64,000 nt of DNA from contig JACMPM010000091.1 in assembly GCA_014377485.1 (NCBI GenBank), positions 1 to 64,000 on the forward strand, written 5' to 3'. Both the position numbers and the translations under genes were made by a program. This DNA comes from Bacteriovorax sp. (GTDB lineage Bacteria > Bdellovibrionota > Bacteriovoracia > Bacteriovoracales > Bacteriovoracaceae). The notes beneath the pieces were generated by a model. That model searched no databases, was not told the origin of the DNA, and was given only the letters and a program-made list of their open reading frames with translations. Each line of letters starts with the position of its first letter. The first letter of the stretch is position 1. Of this stretch, positions 52,855 to 62,055 are shown one piece after another.

Positions 52855-54370
52855 GGCTTTTTTCGATTTTAAGCAAGGGATAAAATCCCCCCGTAGGCTC
52901 TAGCTCAATATTTTTTAAGCAGTTGCTTCCAATCCAAATAATGTTCGGGTGCCATAAATTAACATAAGCATAATCGCGGTTAACAATTTCAAGAGCTTTT
53001 TTATAAAGCAGGGTTCTTTTAATGCTATCTGTTTCAATAGTTGCAGCGTCAATCATTTTATCAAATTCTGGATTATTATAACTAGTTCGATTTCCGCCAT
53101 CAGGAGGTATGCTTTTCGAATGGTAAACAAATTTCATCATGTCGGGGCCAGTAAAACCTATCCATTGCCCAATGACAACATCGAAATTACCGCTCTTAAA
53201 CGCACTCATATAGGTTCCCCATTCTTGAATGCTCATATTAATTTTGAAGCCTTCCTTTTCTAAAAAATGCTGTATAACTTCTACAACTTCAATACTGGCC
53301 TTGTTGTTATTAACTTTCCAATCAAGTTCTAGTTCTTTGCCATCTTTTTCCAAAATGCCTTTCGAGTTCTTTTTGTAACCTGCCTCGCTAATAAACTTGC
53401 GAGCAAGATTTACATCGTAGACTTCTACTGCTTTTGCTTCATGCATATCTGCAAAGGCAGGAGAAAACATTCCAACTGATAGGACTGCAGTATCTTTTAA
53501 TTTATATTTTAAAATATCGTTTCTTGGAATAAGCAATGAAATAGCTTGTCTTAATTTAACATTTTTAAAAATTTCTCTTTTATGGTTTAGACCCATAAAT
53601 AAAAAATTCCCACTGGGCATTTCCCAAACTTTCAAATTAGGACTCTTGGTCTTAAGCCAGTAAATTTTCCGGGGAGACATGTTTGCAACTGACAAATCAA
53701 TTTCTTTATTAATTAACTTAAGAGCTAAAGTTGTTTCATCTTTTACGACTTTAAAAACAAGAGTCAATTTAGACTTATCTTTTGGCGAGACCGTAATTTC
53801 CAAAGGCTGAATATTTGTTAACAGGTAATCACCACAACCGATAATGTCGGTTGCCTCCATCGCAGCATTAATAGGTTCTTTTAATTTAACAATTTTCAGC
53901 AGGGCGAGGTTAGATAAATTTTCCAATGAAAAACTTGAAAACGTAATGACCAGATTGTATTTGTCTGTTGCTACAACGCTCTCAATGGTTTCAAAAGCAC
54001 CCATGTGAGTAGATCTGATCTTTTCATTTTTAGCGAAGTACTCCCACGATCTTTTAACATCTTCAGCCGTGACAGGGGTTCCGTCGGCAAATGTTAAATT
54101 CTCACGAAGTTTGAAATTTAAGATTTGTTTTTTTCCGACAATTTTCTCTTCAAATGTTGAACAGGCCTTACATTCGAACTGCATTTTTTGGTTAAAATCA
54201 ATTAAGGCCATATGAACTAGTCGATTAATGTTTTGTGAATTTGCATCTGTGGAAAAAAATGGATTGAGATTATTAGGCGCTGCGGAGATAGCAATATTGA
54301 TTTTTTCAGTGGCTAAAATGGTAAATGATGCAGATAAAAATAGTCCAACGAATAGAGTGATAAACTTCAA
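52832..54370 (-). CDS. Periplasmic peptide-binding protein (SBP_bac_5 / OppA-like)
   Basis: The 512-residue protein has a Sec signal peptide (ITLFVGLFLSASFTILA) and the family-5 solute-binding layout: AISAAPNNLNPFFSTDANSQ, FKLRENLTFADGTPVTAEDV and MFSPAF.. near residue 310. The C-terminal half has NPEFDKMIDAATIETDS. Such receptors bring oligopeptides or dipeptides to an ABC permease. No permease or ATPase gene is adjacent, so the partner is elsewhere. Fits a peptide-eating predator, which is inference. Confidence 0.9.
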   Translation of the reverse strand: MKFITLFVGLFLSASFTILATEKINIAISAAPNNLNPFFSTDANSQNINRLVHMALIDFNQKMQFECKACSTFEEKIVGKKQILNFKLRENLTFADGTPVTAEDVKRSWEYFAKNEKIRSTHMGAFETIESVVATDKYNLVITFSSFSLENLSNLALLKIVKLKEPINAAMEATDIIGCGDYLLTNIQPLEITVSPKDKSKLTLVFKVVKDETTLALKLINKEIDLSVANMSPRKIYWLKTKSPNLKVWEMPSGNFLFMGLNHKREIFKNVKLRQAISLLIPRNDILKYKLKDTAVLSVGMFSPAFADMHEAKAVEVYDVNLARKFISEAGYKKNSKGILEKDGKELELDWKVNNNKASIEVVEVIQHFLEKEGFKINMSIQEWGTYMSAFKSGNFDVVIGQWIGFTGPDMMKFVYHSKSIPPDGGNRTSYNNPEFDKMIDAATIETDSIKRTLLYKKALEIVNRDYAYVNLWHPNIIWIGSNCLKNIELEPTGGFYPLLKIEKSHEGVCGK

Positions 54371-54449
54371 GACGCGCCCCTTCCTTCTTTCTTTTATAAC
54401 CTCTTTAATCTATCATTTTAATCATAAAATACCAATCGAGGAGACGCTA

Positions 54450-55082
54450 GTGTACATCATTTCTATCTGTGGTGGTTCTGGATCAGGAAAGACAACTTTC
54501 ACTGATAAAGTTCGCCTTGTAGTGAACGAAGAAATATCTGTAGTACACATGGATTCATACTATCTCCCGAAACTTCCCAAAGAGCTTCAAACCAGTAACG
54601 GTCAGCCAAATTTTGATCATCCTGATGCGTTTGATTGGAAACTTCTCGCTACTCACCTGGGAGCCTTAAAAAAAGGAAAATCGGTAGAGTCACCAATGTA
54701 CGATTTTAAAAAGAATTCGCGCTTAAAAAAATGTAAAATTATAAAACCTTCAAAAGTTGTTTTGTTTGAAGGAATATTTAGCCTCTACGATGAAGAAATA
54801 AGAAAACTTTCTGACATCACTGCTTTTTTAAATGTTGAAGCTGACATTCGTTTTATTAGACGACTTCACCGCGATGTTGAAGAGCGAGGTCGTTCACTTG
54901 ATTCAGTAATTACTCAATATTATGAGACGGTCAGACCGATGTATCGAAAGTATCTGGATCCCCAGAGGCAGTTTGCAGACTTTATTGTTGGAGAAGAATC
55001 GGATATCGCAGCTGGAATTTTAGGCGCAAAAATAAATGAATTACTTAGTACTGACTTTAAAAAATCTAAAGTAAAAACTTAA
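54450..55082 (+). CDS. udk: Uridine kinase
   Basis: Udk phosphorylates uridine and cytidine in pyrimidine salvage. I place the start at the GTG at 54450, six bases after GAGGAG; the longer open frame overlaps the divergent gene and has no homology. The 210-residue protein shows GGSGSGKT (P-loop, 8-15), VHMDSYYLPKL, FDHPDAFDW, MYDFKKNSR and RRLHRDVEERGRSLDSVI, all typical. RNase J follows after 7 bases. Confidence 0.93.
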   Translation: MYIISICGGSGSGKTTFTDKVRLVVNEEISVVHMDSYYLPKLPKELQTSNGQPNFDHPDAFDWKLLATHLGALKKGKSVESPMYDFKKNSRLKKCKIIKPSKVVLFEGIFSLYDEEIRKLSDITAFLNVEADIRFIRRLHRDVEERGRSLDSVITQYYETVRPMYRKYLDPQRQFADFIVGEESDIAAGILGAKINELLSTDFKKSKVKT

Positions 55083-55089
55083 GGAACAA

Positions 55090-56718
55090 ATGAGAAATCA
55101 ATATTTAAAAATTGAACCCGTTGGTGGAATCGGACAAATTGGATCAAATATGACCTTGATTCAAGGGGCTAATGACACTATTCTTATCGATGCTGGAATT
55201 CTTTTTCCCTATGAAGATTTTTTCGATATTAATTATCTCATTCCAGATCTTTCTACAATTCCAGTACCAAGCCATTTGGTCATCACGCACGGCCACGAAG
55301 ATCATATTGGTGCAGTTCTTCATGTTATTAAGCAGTTTCCAAATATTAAAGTACTAGCTTCACCATTTACAGCCGCACTCATTAGAAAAAAATTAGAATT
55401 TAACAATACTCCATATCCCATTACCGAATATCGAAACGTCGATCAGTTGGGATTTATTGACTTCAACATAGATCCTATTCATGTTAATCATTCAATCCCT
55501 GAAACACATGGTCTTTTAATAAGAGATCACAAGGAAGAGTTTGGACTCTTTTTTATATCCGACTTTAAAATAGACTATAAAACTATCTACGAACGTCCAT
55601 TTGATTTTGAAAAACTTATAAAGCTGTCACAAAACCTAAAGCGTAAAGTGTTGCTTGTCGACAGTACAAACATTACTAGCAATACATTACAAACTCCTTC
55701 TGAAGCCGATATTATTCCGGTCATGGATGAAATTTTTGCAAGTACTGAAAAGAGAATTTTTATTACTTGTTTCTCTTCTAACATTCATCGTCTAATGACT
55801 TTTATAAGTCTTGCTAAAAAACATGGTCGAAGAGTTATTCCACACGGTCGCTCAATGATAAGTTATCTAAATACTGCTAACGAACTCGGCATGATTCCCG
55901 ACTTCGATTCAGTTATAAAGCCGGCCGATTCAGTGACTCCCAACCAAGACAACTTGGTTGTTTTACTCTCTGGCTGTCAGGGAGATTTTAGAGGAACATT
56001 TAGACGGTTTTGTATGGGTGAAGACTCAACCTTTAAACCTAGAAGCGACGACTTGGTTCTTTTAAGTTCTAAGGCGATTCCCGGGAACGAGAAAAAGATA
56101 TCTCTTTTAATGAATAAGCTAGCTGAATTAGGAATTAAAATAATTACTTCTCAAGAAAAGCTTATACATGTATCCGGACATCCCGGAAGAGATGATCTCA
56201 CGCATCTTTACGAAAAATTTAAACCAACCGATATCGTGCCTATCCATGGAGAAACTTCTTTTATTCGCGCACATATAGAACATATAAAAAAAACTTTTCC
56301 AAGCGCAACACCTCATTATTTTTTAAATTTTGACTCAATGATTGTTAGCGACGATTTAAAATTAACAATTAATCTTGGCAAAAAACACGATCCGGTTATC
56401 ATTCACGGAAAACAGCTTGTTCTTGAAAAAGAAAAAATTAGTGAACGAAGAAAGCTCGCCTGTAATGGCTCAGTTTTTATTTCGTTAAAAGTTTCAAAAA
56501 GTCTAACTGATGTCGAGAAAATATCTTTCACTTTTCAAGGTCTGCCAAATCTAGTAACTAAAGGAGATGATAAGTTTAAAAGATTTTTAGAAAATTATTT
56601 TGTCCAAATTAGTTTTAAAGATATGGATAAAACAACTGAAGAGTTAAGGATCGCTGTTAGAAGATATTTTGACCAAACATTAGGATATAAACCTCAAACC
56701 TTTATACATATTTTATGA
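55090..56718 (+). CDS. rnj: Ribonuclease J
   Basis: RNase J is a 5'-3' exonuclease and endonuclease of the metallo-beta-lactamase/beta-CASP group. The 542-residue protein has ITHGHEDHIGAV (HxHxDH, 67-72), a beta-CASP region with FITCFSSNIHRL, and motif C HVSGHPGRDDL with PTDIVPIHGETSFI near the C-terminus. It is not preceded by a dapA-like partner; udk is upstream. It overlaps the next gene by 4 bases. Confidence 0.93.
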   Translation: MRNQYLKIEPVGGIGQIGSNMTLIQGANDTILIDAGILFPYEDFFDINYLIPDLSTIPVPSHLVITHGHEDHIGAVLHVIKQFPNIKVLASPFTAALIRKKLEFNNTPYPITEYRNVDQLGFIDFNIDPIHVNHSIPETHGLLIRDHKEEFGLFFISDFKIDYKTIYERPFDFEKLIKLSQNLKRKVLLVDSTNITSNTLQTPSEADIIPVMDEIFASTEKRIFITCFSSNIHRLMTFISLAKKHGRRVIPHGRSMISYLNTANELGMIPDFDSVIKPADSVTPNQDNLVVLLSGCQGDFRGTFRRFCMGEDSTFKPRSDDLVLLSSKAIPGNEKKISLLMNKLAELGIKIITSQEKLIHVSGHPGRDDLTHLYEKFKPTDIVPIHGETSFIRAHIEHIKKTFPSATPHYFLNFDSMIVSDDLKLTINLGKKHDPVIIHGKQLVLEKEKISERRKLACNGSVFISLKVSKSLTDVEKISFTFQGLPNLVTKGDDKFKRFLENYFVQISFKDMDKTTEELRIAVRRYFDQTLGYKPQTFIHIL

Positions 56719-57299
56719 ACCAATTTTTACAAAACTATCTAATTGCTATAGTCGTCTTTCTATTAATGCTTATATTTCTCTTAATGGGCGCGATGATTTT
56801 TATACTCTTTAAGCTTCTTAACAAGCCCAAGAATGAAGTTGTGGCAGAAATTCCCACAGAGAAACCGGTTCTCAAAGTTTCACCTGAAAAGTTAAAATTA
56901 GTCGAAGAGCCAATTGTGGAAAAATACTATTGTATTCACCACAAAGAAGCACCCTCGGTAGGTTCTTGTTTAATTTGTGAGGAAGTTTTTTGTGTTGATT
57001 GTTTGGTAGATCACGAGAGCATGCATTTTTGCAAAGAACATTTTAGAACATATGCCAATTTCAAATGGAAACAAATTACTGACACTCGAACGACTCCAGA
57101 TACGCCAGAAGATGGGCTATATATTTATAACTTTAAACGAGATTTGTGGCTTAATAAAACCATACCAAGCTTTGTCATGACTCATTATAAGATTAATATT
57201 GAAAATGATTATATAGAGTCTTTTATTCAACTAAATGTTCGTGAAGATGATGTTGATAAACTTATTTTAGAGCTTGAAAAATATAAGGCCCTGGATTAA
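56715..57299 (+). CDS. Membrane-anchored protein with a B-box-like zinc finger
   Basis: The 194-residue product has one N-terminal membrane span (YLIAIVVFLLMLIFLLMG). At about 74-112 it has CIHH, CLIC, CVDC, then DHESMHFCKEH. The ligand order C-x2-H, C-x2-C, C-x2-C, H-x3-H is that of a B-box zinc finger. The C-terminal 80 residues have no known motif. B-boxes are common in eukaryotic TRIM proteins and scattered in myxobacteria and Bdellovibrionota. The 4-base overlap with RNase J suggests an RNA-turnover partner at the membrane, which is inference. Confidence 0.75.
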   Translation: MNQFLQNYLIAIVVFLLMLIFLLMGAMIFILFKLLNKPKNEVVAEIPTEKPVLKVSPEKLKLVEEPIVEKYYCIHHKEAPSVGSCLICEEVFCVDCLVDHESMHFCKEHFRTYANFKWKQITDTRTTPDTPEDGLYIYNFKRDLWLNKTIPSFVMTHYKINIENDYIESFIQLNVREDDVDKLILELEKYKALD

Positions 57300-57312
57300 C
57301 CAAGGCCTTATA
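57277..57312 (-). terminator. Terminator of ftsZ
   Basis: TATAAGGCC and GGCCTTATA pair over 9 bases around a 13-base loop. On the minus strand the stem is followed by TTTTTC, so it ends ftsZ transcription. It overlaps the end of the opposite gene. Confidence 0.82.
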
Positions 57313-57335
57313 GATAAAAACGAAACGATTATAAA

Positions 57336-58913
57336 TTAAAGATCAATGTTTTTAAAATCTCGAGTTACCGGCTTTGCTTGCTCGGTCTTTTCTTCTTTTC
57401 TTAAGTAAGATGGAGTATCAAATTCATCTTCATCAAAATTAATAAAACCTAATTTTTCTGCAATCGATTTTGCTCTATTGTTAGTTTCAGATTCTACTTT
57501 ATTTGTAACAACTGTCTGTTGAGGACGAGCTGCTGTTTCGTAACGATTAGCTGCATCTCTAATAGATTGAATTAATCGAGAAGGCTGCTTTGGCTCTTCG
57601 GTTTGATTGTTGTGAGTTACAGCATCTTCATTCGAATTAGACTGTTGAGCGTTGTAAGCATTTCTATCATTCATAAAACGATCGAAATCTGAACGATCTT
57701 CTACTGTTTCAACAGGTGCTGTTGCGACAGGAGCTGCTCTTCTCGGTGCAAAAATGTCACGAGAATCTTGTTGAGCTGGCTGCACTTGAACCGGCGTTTG
57801 AGCTGGTTGTTGTACTGCTTGATAAACTGGTTGAGCGTAAACTTCTTGATGAGTTTGAACTGGTTGAGAATATACAATTGGTTCTACAGGCGCCACAACC
57901 GACACTTGTTGAGTTTGCACAACTGGAGCAACTGAATGTGCTCGTATTTGTCCGCCTAATCCAGTTGCAATAACTGTAACCATAACATTCTCGCCACAGT
58001 TATTATCAATAACTGTTCCGAAAATGATTTCTGCATTTTCATCAGCAGCTTCCATAATAAGCGTAACAGCTTCATTCGTTTCATGCATAGTAAGAGAATC
58101 AGAACCTGTAATGTTAATTATGATTCCAGTTGCACCGTTAATTGAAATATCTTCAAGAAGTGGTGAACTGATTGCATCTGTTGCTGCTTTAATTGCGCGC
58201 CCCGGACCTGCTGCAGAACCTGTTCCCATTAGAGCAAGACCTTTGTTTGCCATAACAGTTGAGACGTCAGCAAAGTCAGCGTTGATGTGACCAGTGTTAT
58301 TGATCAAGTCAGAAATACCGCGAACTGCATTTAATAATACTTCGTCAGCTTTTTTGAATGTCTCTACTAGAGATAAGTTTTCTCCAGCAAGATATAGAAG
58401 TCTTTGGTTAGGAATAGTGATAAGTGAATCTACACTTTCTTCAAGATTTCTAATCCCTTCTTCTGCTTGTTTAAATCTTTTCTTTCCTTCGAATACGAAA
58501 GGTTTAGTCACTACACCAACTGTAAGTGCGCCAAGCTCTTTTGCTAATTTCGCAATTACTGGAGCAGCTCCAGTTCCTGTTCCACCCCCCATACCGGCCG
58601 TGATGAAAACCATGTCTGCACCCTTAAGGACTTCAGATATTTTTTCATAATCTTCTAGTGCAGCTTTTTTCCCAATTTCAGGATTTGCTCCAGCTCCTAG
58701 ACCTTTAGTTACATTTCCACCCAATTGAATTTTGGTTTGTGCCAATGAGATACTTAATGCTTGAGCATCAGTGTTAGCAACAATATATTCAACTCCCGAT
58801 AGCCCTGCGCGGATCATCGTGTTTACAGCATTGCAACCGCCGCCACCAACTCCAACAACTTTTATACGTGCGCCGTTCACTTTTGTATTTTCTGAATCTG
58901 TAATTTCGAACAT
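57336..58913 (-). CDS. ftsZ: Cell division GTPase FtsZ
   Basis: FtsZ polymerises into the Z-ring. The 525-residue protein has [11 protein letters not shown] (21-31), [13 protein letters not shown] (107-119, tubulin signature) and the usual T7 loop GADFAD-type segment ([17 protein letters not shown]). The linker (about 325-490) is long and rich in Gln, Pro and Val. The conserved C-terminal peptide is modified ([14 protein letters not shown]) and followed by 20 extra residues ending in KNIDL. It is last in the dcw operon, 25 bases after ftsA. Confidence 0.97.
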   Translation of the reverse strand: MFEITDSENTKVNGARIKVVGVGGGGCNAVNTMIRAGLSGVEYIVANTDAQALSISLAQTKIQLGGNVTKGLGAGANPEIGKKAALEDYEKISEVLKGADMVFITAGMGGGTGTGAAPVIAKLAKELGALTVGVVTKPFVFEGKKRFKQAEEGIRNLEESVDSLITIPNQRLLYLAGENLSLVETFKKADEVLLNAVRGISDLINNTGHINADFADVSTVMANKGLALMGTGSAAGPGRAIKAATDAISSPLLEDISINGATGIIINITGSDSLTMHETNEAVTLIMEAADENAEIIFGTVIDNNCGENVMVTVIATGLGGQIRAHSVAPVVQTQQVSVVAPVEPIVYSQPVQTHQEVYAQPVYQAVQQPAQTPVQVQPAQQDSRDIFAPRRAAPVATAPVETVEDRSDFDRFMNDRNAYNAQQSNSNEDAVTHNNQTEEPKQPSRLIQSIRDAANRYETAARPQQTVVTNKVESETNNRAKSIAEKLGFINFDEDEFDTPSYLRKEEKTEQAKPVTRDFKNIDL

Positions 58914-58938
58914 GAGACCTCCCGAGCAAAAACTATAA

Positions 58939-60222
58939 TTAAAATATTTCTTTAAACACAGACTTTAATGATTCACTCAATTTACTAATCAGGTCTGAAT
59001 TTGAATGATTCGAGTCCTTATCTTTACCATTAAACATTACGCGATGATTGTTAGCGCTTTTGTTTTGTGTCGGAGTGTATGGTTTTCTTTTTGAAGCTTC
59101 AATAAGAAGTCCCAACACCGTAGAGTACTTTGGATTTTGCATAATATTTGTCATTCCACCAAATGGAATTGGAAAACCAATTTTGCAAGATCTCATAAGT
59201 ATATATTCGCCAAGTTCAGGCAATCCCTTTATCAGGGCGCCACCGCCAGTTAAAACAAATCCACCGGCAACCTGGTCATGAAGTTTTTTGTCTTCAATCA
59301 TATACCTAACAACATCAAATAATTCTTCTGCGCGGGCCCCTAGAACTTCTGCGACAACACTTAGTTGAACTTCGCATGGCTTCGATCCAGATAAACCCTG
59401 AACTGTGATATGTGCCGATTGATTTAATTGCTCAGCAAGCACACTTCCATGATTAATTTTAATTCTTTCTGCTTCATTATTAGGAATTTTTAAAGCAACG
59501 GCCAAGTCGTTGGTAAAATGATTTCCACCAATTGGAATAATTTGAGAATGAATCAAACTTCCATCTTTCCACACGGCGATGTCTGTCGTTCCACCACCAA
59601 TATCAACTAATACTACTCCAAGTTCTTTTTCTTCGTATGAAAGAACTGCTTCAGAAGAAGCTAGAGGTTGTAATGTAATATGCTCAGCTTCAATACCTGT
59701 CTGCTCAACACATTTAACAAGATTTTGAATAAGCGGAATTGACCCTGTAACAATATGTACGTGAGCTTCTAATCTCACACCACACATACCAATTGGATTT
59801 TTAATTCCAGTTGTATTATCAACTCTAAACTCTTGCGGGATAACATGAAGGATATCTCTATCCGAAGGAATGACGACGGCTCTAGCTGCCTCAAGAACGC
59901 GGTCAACATCGTCTTGGGTAATTTCTTTTCCCTTAATGGCAACAACACCCGAGCTATTAAAGCTGTAAATGTGACTTCCAGCGATCCCAATGGTGGCACC
60001 AGTGATATTCACTCCGGCCATCAGTCTCGCTTCTTCAAGCGAAGCTTGAATAGAGCGAACTGTTTTATCAATATTAACAACTGAACCTTTCTTTAGTCCG
60101 TAAGAAGGGTGTGTACCAATACCGATAATTTCTAATTCTTGATTGGGATGTTGAAGTCCAACGATTGTGCAAACTTTCGTTGTTCCTACATCGAGACCTA
60201 CGATGATATTTTTTTCGTTCAT
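58939..60222 (-). CDS. ftsA: Cell division protein FtsA
   Basis: FtsA is an actin-like ATPase that tethers FtsZ to the membrane. The start is the ATG at 60220-60222 ([20 protein letters not shown]), with AAAGGA before it; the longer frame adds 14 residues without a site. The 427-residue protein has phosphate loops GLDVGTTK and [13 protein letters not shown], then [15 protein letters not shown]. The C-terminal amphipathic helix is [10 protein letters not shown]. Order ftsQ-ftsA-ftsZ is standard. Confidence 0.96.
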   Translation of the reverse strand: MNEKNIIVGLDVGTTKVCTIVGLQHPNQELEIIGIGTHPSYGLKKGSVVNIDKTVRSIQASLEEARLMAGVNITGATIGIAGSHIYSFNSSGVVAIKGKEITQDDVDRVLEAARAVVIPSDRDILHVIPQEFRVDNTTGIKNPIGMCGVRLEAHVHIVTGSIPLIQNLVKCVEQTGIEAEHITLQPLASSEAVLSYEEKELGVVLVDIGGGTTDIAVWKDGSLIHSQIIPIGGNHFTNDLAVALKIPNNEAERIKINHGSVLAEQLNQSAHITVQGLSGSKPCEVQLSVVAEVLGARAEELFDVVRYMIEDKKLHDQVAGGFVLTGGGALIKGLPELGEYILMRSCKIGFPIPFGGMTNIMQNPKYSTVLGLLIEASKRKPYTPTQNKSANNHRVMFNGKDKDSNHSNSDLISKLSESLKSVFKEIF

Positions 60223-60281
60223 TTTGAGAATCCTTTCTCTATTACACGATTGTGACAGAATCATTCAGTCACATAAAAATG

Positions 60282-61073
60282 TTAGAATTTGTCCTTAAAC
60301 TTGACAACAACTTTTTTGCTATTTGTAAGATTTATAATAGCTGGAATTTTTTCTTTTAATTCCATATAGTTCACAATCTTATCTAGCTTAACCATTTTTT
60401 CCCCCCATTCGTCGGGTCCCATAAAGACACTAGAAGGATGGCCGTTAATCGACAGTATAATGGTAAGTTCTTTGTTTTCGTTCAAAATGACTTCAGAAAG
60501 TTTATGACGAAGGGCCGGTCTCATCTCTTTTACAAGAGTCGTAACATCGCTTTGGACCTTATCTTCCATTTCTCCAACGGGTAATGCCAGATAGGGAAGA
60601 TCATGGGTAAGCTTTTTTTCACTTCTTAGAAGTGCTTCATAAGTAGGATCATACAACTGGCCGTTATCCACCAGAATGGCTTCATATGAATCTGCACCAT
60701 TGTTTTTATAAATTTGAACCTTCATTAAGGGTTCGGGACAATTAAAATTCAAATCGAGAACCTTGCTATAAGGATCGTATTGAATTTTATAATCTGAAAC
60801 GAAATATTTATCGGCCCATTTTTCATTGATTATTTTTAATTTAACATCACGAAGTGAATGAGATTGCTCGAAAGTTTTTACAACTAACAAAGCCATTGTC
60901 CCAGCTGGACGAGTGGGGCATTTCCCAAGATTAGATCGATAAGAAAGTTCTTCACTGAATTTTGAAGCTTCACCCGCTGTAGGGCCAAGAGAAGAAGTAA
61001 CTATATTAGTGACAACTAGAATCGCAATGACGATTGCGCAGATAATAAATTTTTTAGACTTAAAAAACGTCAT
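60282..61073 (-). CDS. ftsQ: Cell division protein FtsQ (DivIB family)
   Basis: The 263-residue protein has one N-terminal membrane span (FIICAIVIAILVVTNIVTSS), then a periplasmic region of POTRA-plus-beta-domain size. FtsQ sequences are poorly conserved. The call rests mainly on topology, length and the place between murB and ftsA. LPYLALPVGEMEDKV and the FMGPDEWGEKMVKLDKIV segment fit the beta domain. It connects FtsK to FtsL/FtsB in the divisome. Confidence 0.85.
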   Translation of the reverse strand: MTFFKSKKFIICAIVIAILVVTNIVTSSLGPTAGEASKFSEELSYRSNLGKCPTRPAGTMALLVVKTFEQSHSLRDVKLKIINEKWADKYFVSDYKIQYDPYSKVLDLNFNCPEPLMKVQIYKNNGADSYEAILVDNGQLYDPTYEALLRSEKKLTHDLPYLALPVGEMEDKVQSDVTTLVKEMRPALRHKLSEVILNENKELTIILSINGHPSSVFMGPDEWGEKMVKLDKIVNYMELKEKIPAIINLTNSKKVVVKFKDKF

Positions 61074-61101
61074 CCTGACTTTTTCCTTTTAACAACTCTA
61101 A

Positions 61102-62010
61102 CTAATACTCAACTTCTGTTTCGAAAGAGACTCCAGTTTGGAGTTTTAATTCTTTTTGAAGCACAGTGATCATCTCCATCACATCTTCGTAAGAACTCTC
61201 TCCACGATTTTCCATGAAGTTTGCGTGCTTAGGACTAATCTGTAAATTTTTAATCGATAGTCCTTTCAAGCCCATTATATCTATAAAAAGTCCGGCTCGA
61301 CAAGTTACACTTCGAACAAGATCCTGATGATTCTTAAAAACACACCCACAGGTCCATTCCTTGAGAGGCTGAGTCCGATTTCTCATCTCTAAATACTCGC
61401 GAATTTTTCTACTTATGGCCTCATCAATACCAAAGTGAATTAGTCGAGCTTCATAAATAACATCTCCAGGCTCCACAAAGTGATTATGACGGTAGGTGAA
61501 AGATTGCCGATCTATTTTGATCAACTTTTCCTCACCATTTTTTGTTACAAGTTTTACTTCCTTTATAATGGTTCCGATTTCACCCAGGTTAGTTCCAGCA
61601 TTCATAAAGATTGCGCCACCAAGACTTGCTGGAATTCCAGTAAAGACTTCCCATCCTTTTAATCCGAATTTATTTGCATGAGACGTAAGGGTCGCAAGAG
61701 AGACTGAAGCAGGAAGTATGTATTCATCTCGGGGTTTTTCAAAAACAGATCTATCAAAGTCAAAATCTAATTGAAGATAGGGAATTGTAGCCGTGGCGGG
61801 AAGAAGAATGTTAGCGCCCCATCCAATAACACGATAATTACTATTATTTTTAGTGAGTGTTTTAGTCACGGACTTTAGTGCATCAACATTCTTAACTGTG
61901 ATTAAATCACCAACAGCATCTAAATGCATGGTAGAGAATTTCTTGAGATCTTTTGCAATCTCAACCTCAACACCTTCGATAGAATTTAAATTTAACAACT
62001 TTTCATTCAT
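61102..62010 (-). CDS. murB: UDP-N-acetylenolpyruvoylglucosamine reductase
   Basis: MurB reduces the enolpyruvyl group to lactyl with NADPH and FAD, giving UDP-MurNAc. The 302-residue protein shows FTGIPASLGGAIFMNAGTNL (FAD site), SFTYRHNHF, and CGCVFKN, where most MurB enzymes have GSxFKNP. Cys replaces the proton-donor Ser (known E. coli Ser229). The final motif VSFETEVEY has the conserved Glu. No Tyr-loop insertion is seen, which suits type II MurB. Confidence 0.93.
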   Translation of the reverse strand: MNEKLLNLNSIEGVEVEIAKDLKKFSTMHLDAVGDLITVKNVDALKSVTKTLTKNNSNYRVIGWGANILLPATATIPYLQLDFDFDRSVFEKPRDEYILPASVSLATLTSHANKFGLKGWEVFTGIPASLGGAIFMNAGTNLGEIGTIIKEVKLVTKNGEEKLIKIDRQSFTYRHNHFVEPGDVIYEARLIHFGIDEAISRKIREYLEMRNRTQPLKEWTCGCVFKNHQDLVRSVTCRAGLFIDIMGLKGLSIKNLQISPKHANFMENRGESSYEDVMEMITVLQKELKLQTGVSFETEVEY

Positions 62011-62055
62011 ACAAAATTTTCTACTTTAAGAATTAAATAATGAGTTCTGAGCAGG

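Noticed and set aside
54228-54449. N-terminal extension of the uridine kinase frame by 74 codons
   Set aside because: It overlaps the start of the divergent peptide-binding gene, has no homology pattern, and a GTG with a strong ribosome site lies exactly where the kinase fold begins.
57716-58650. Several plus-strand open frames opposite ftsZ
   Set aside because: Shadows of a highly conserved gene; no ribosome sites, no recognisable products.
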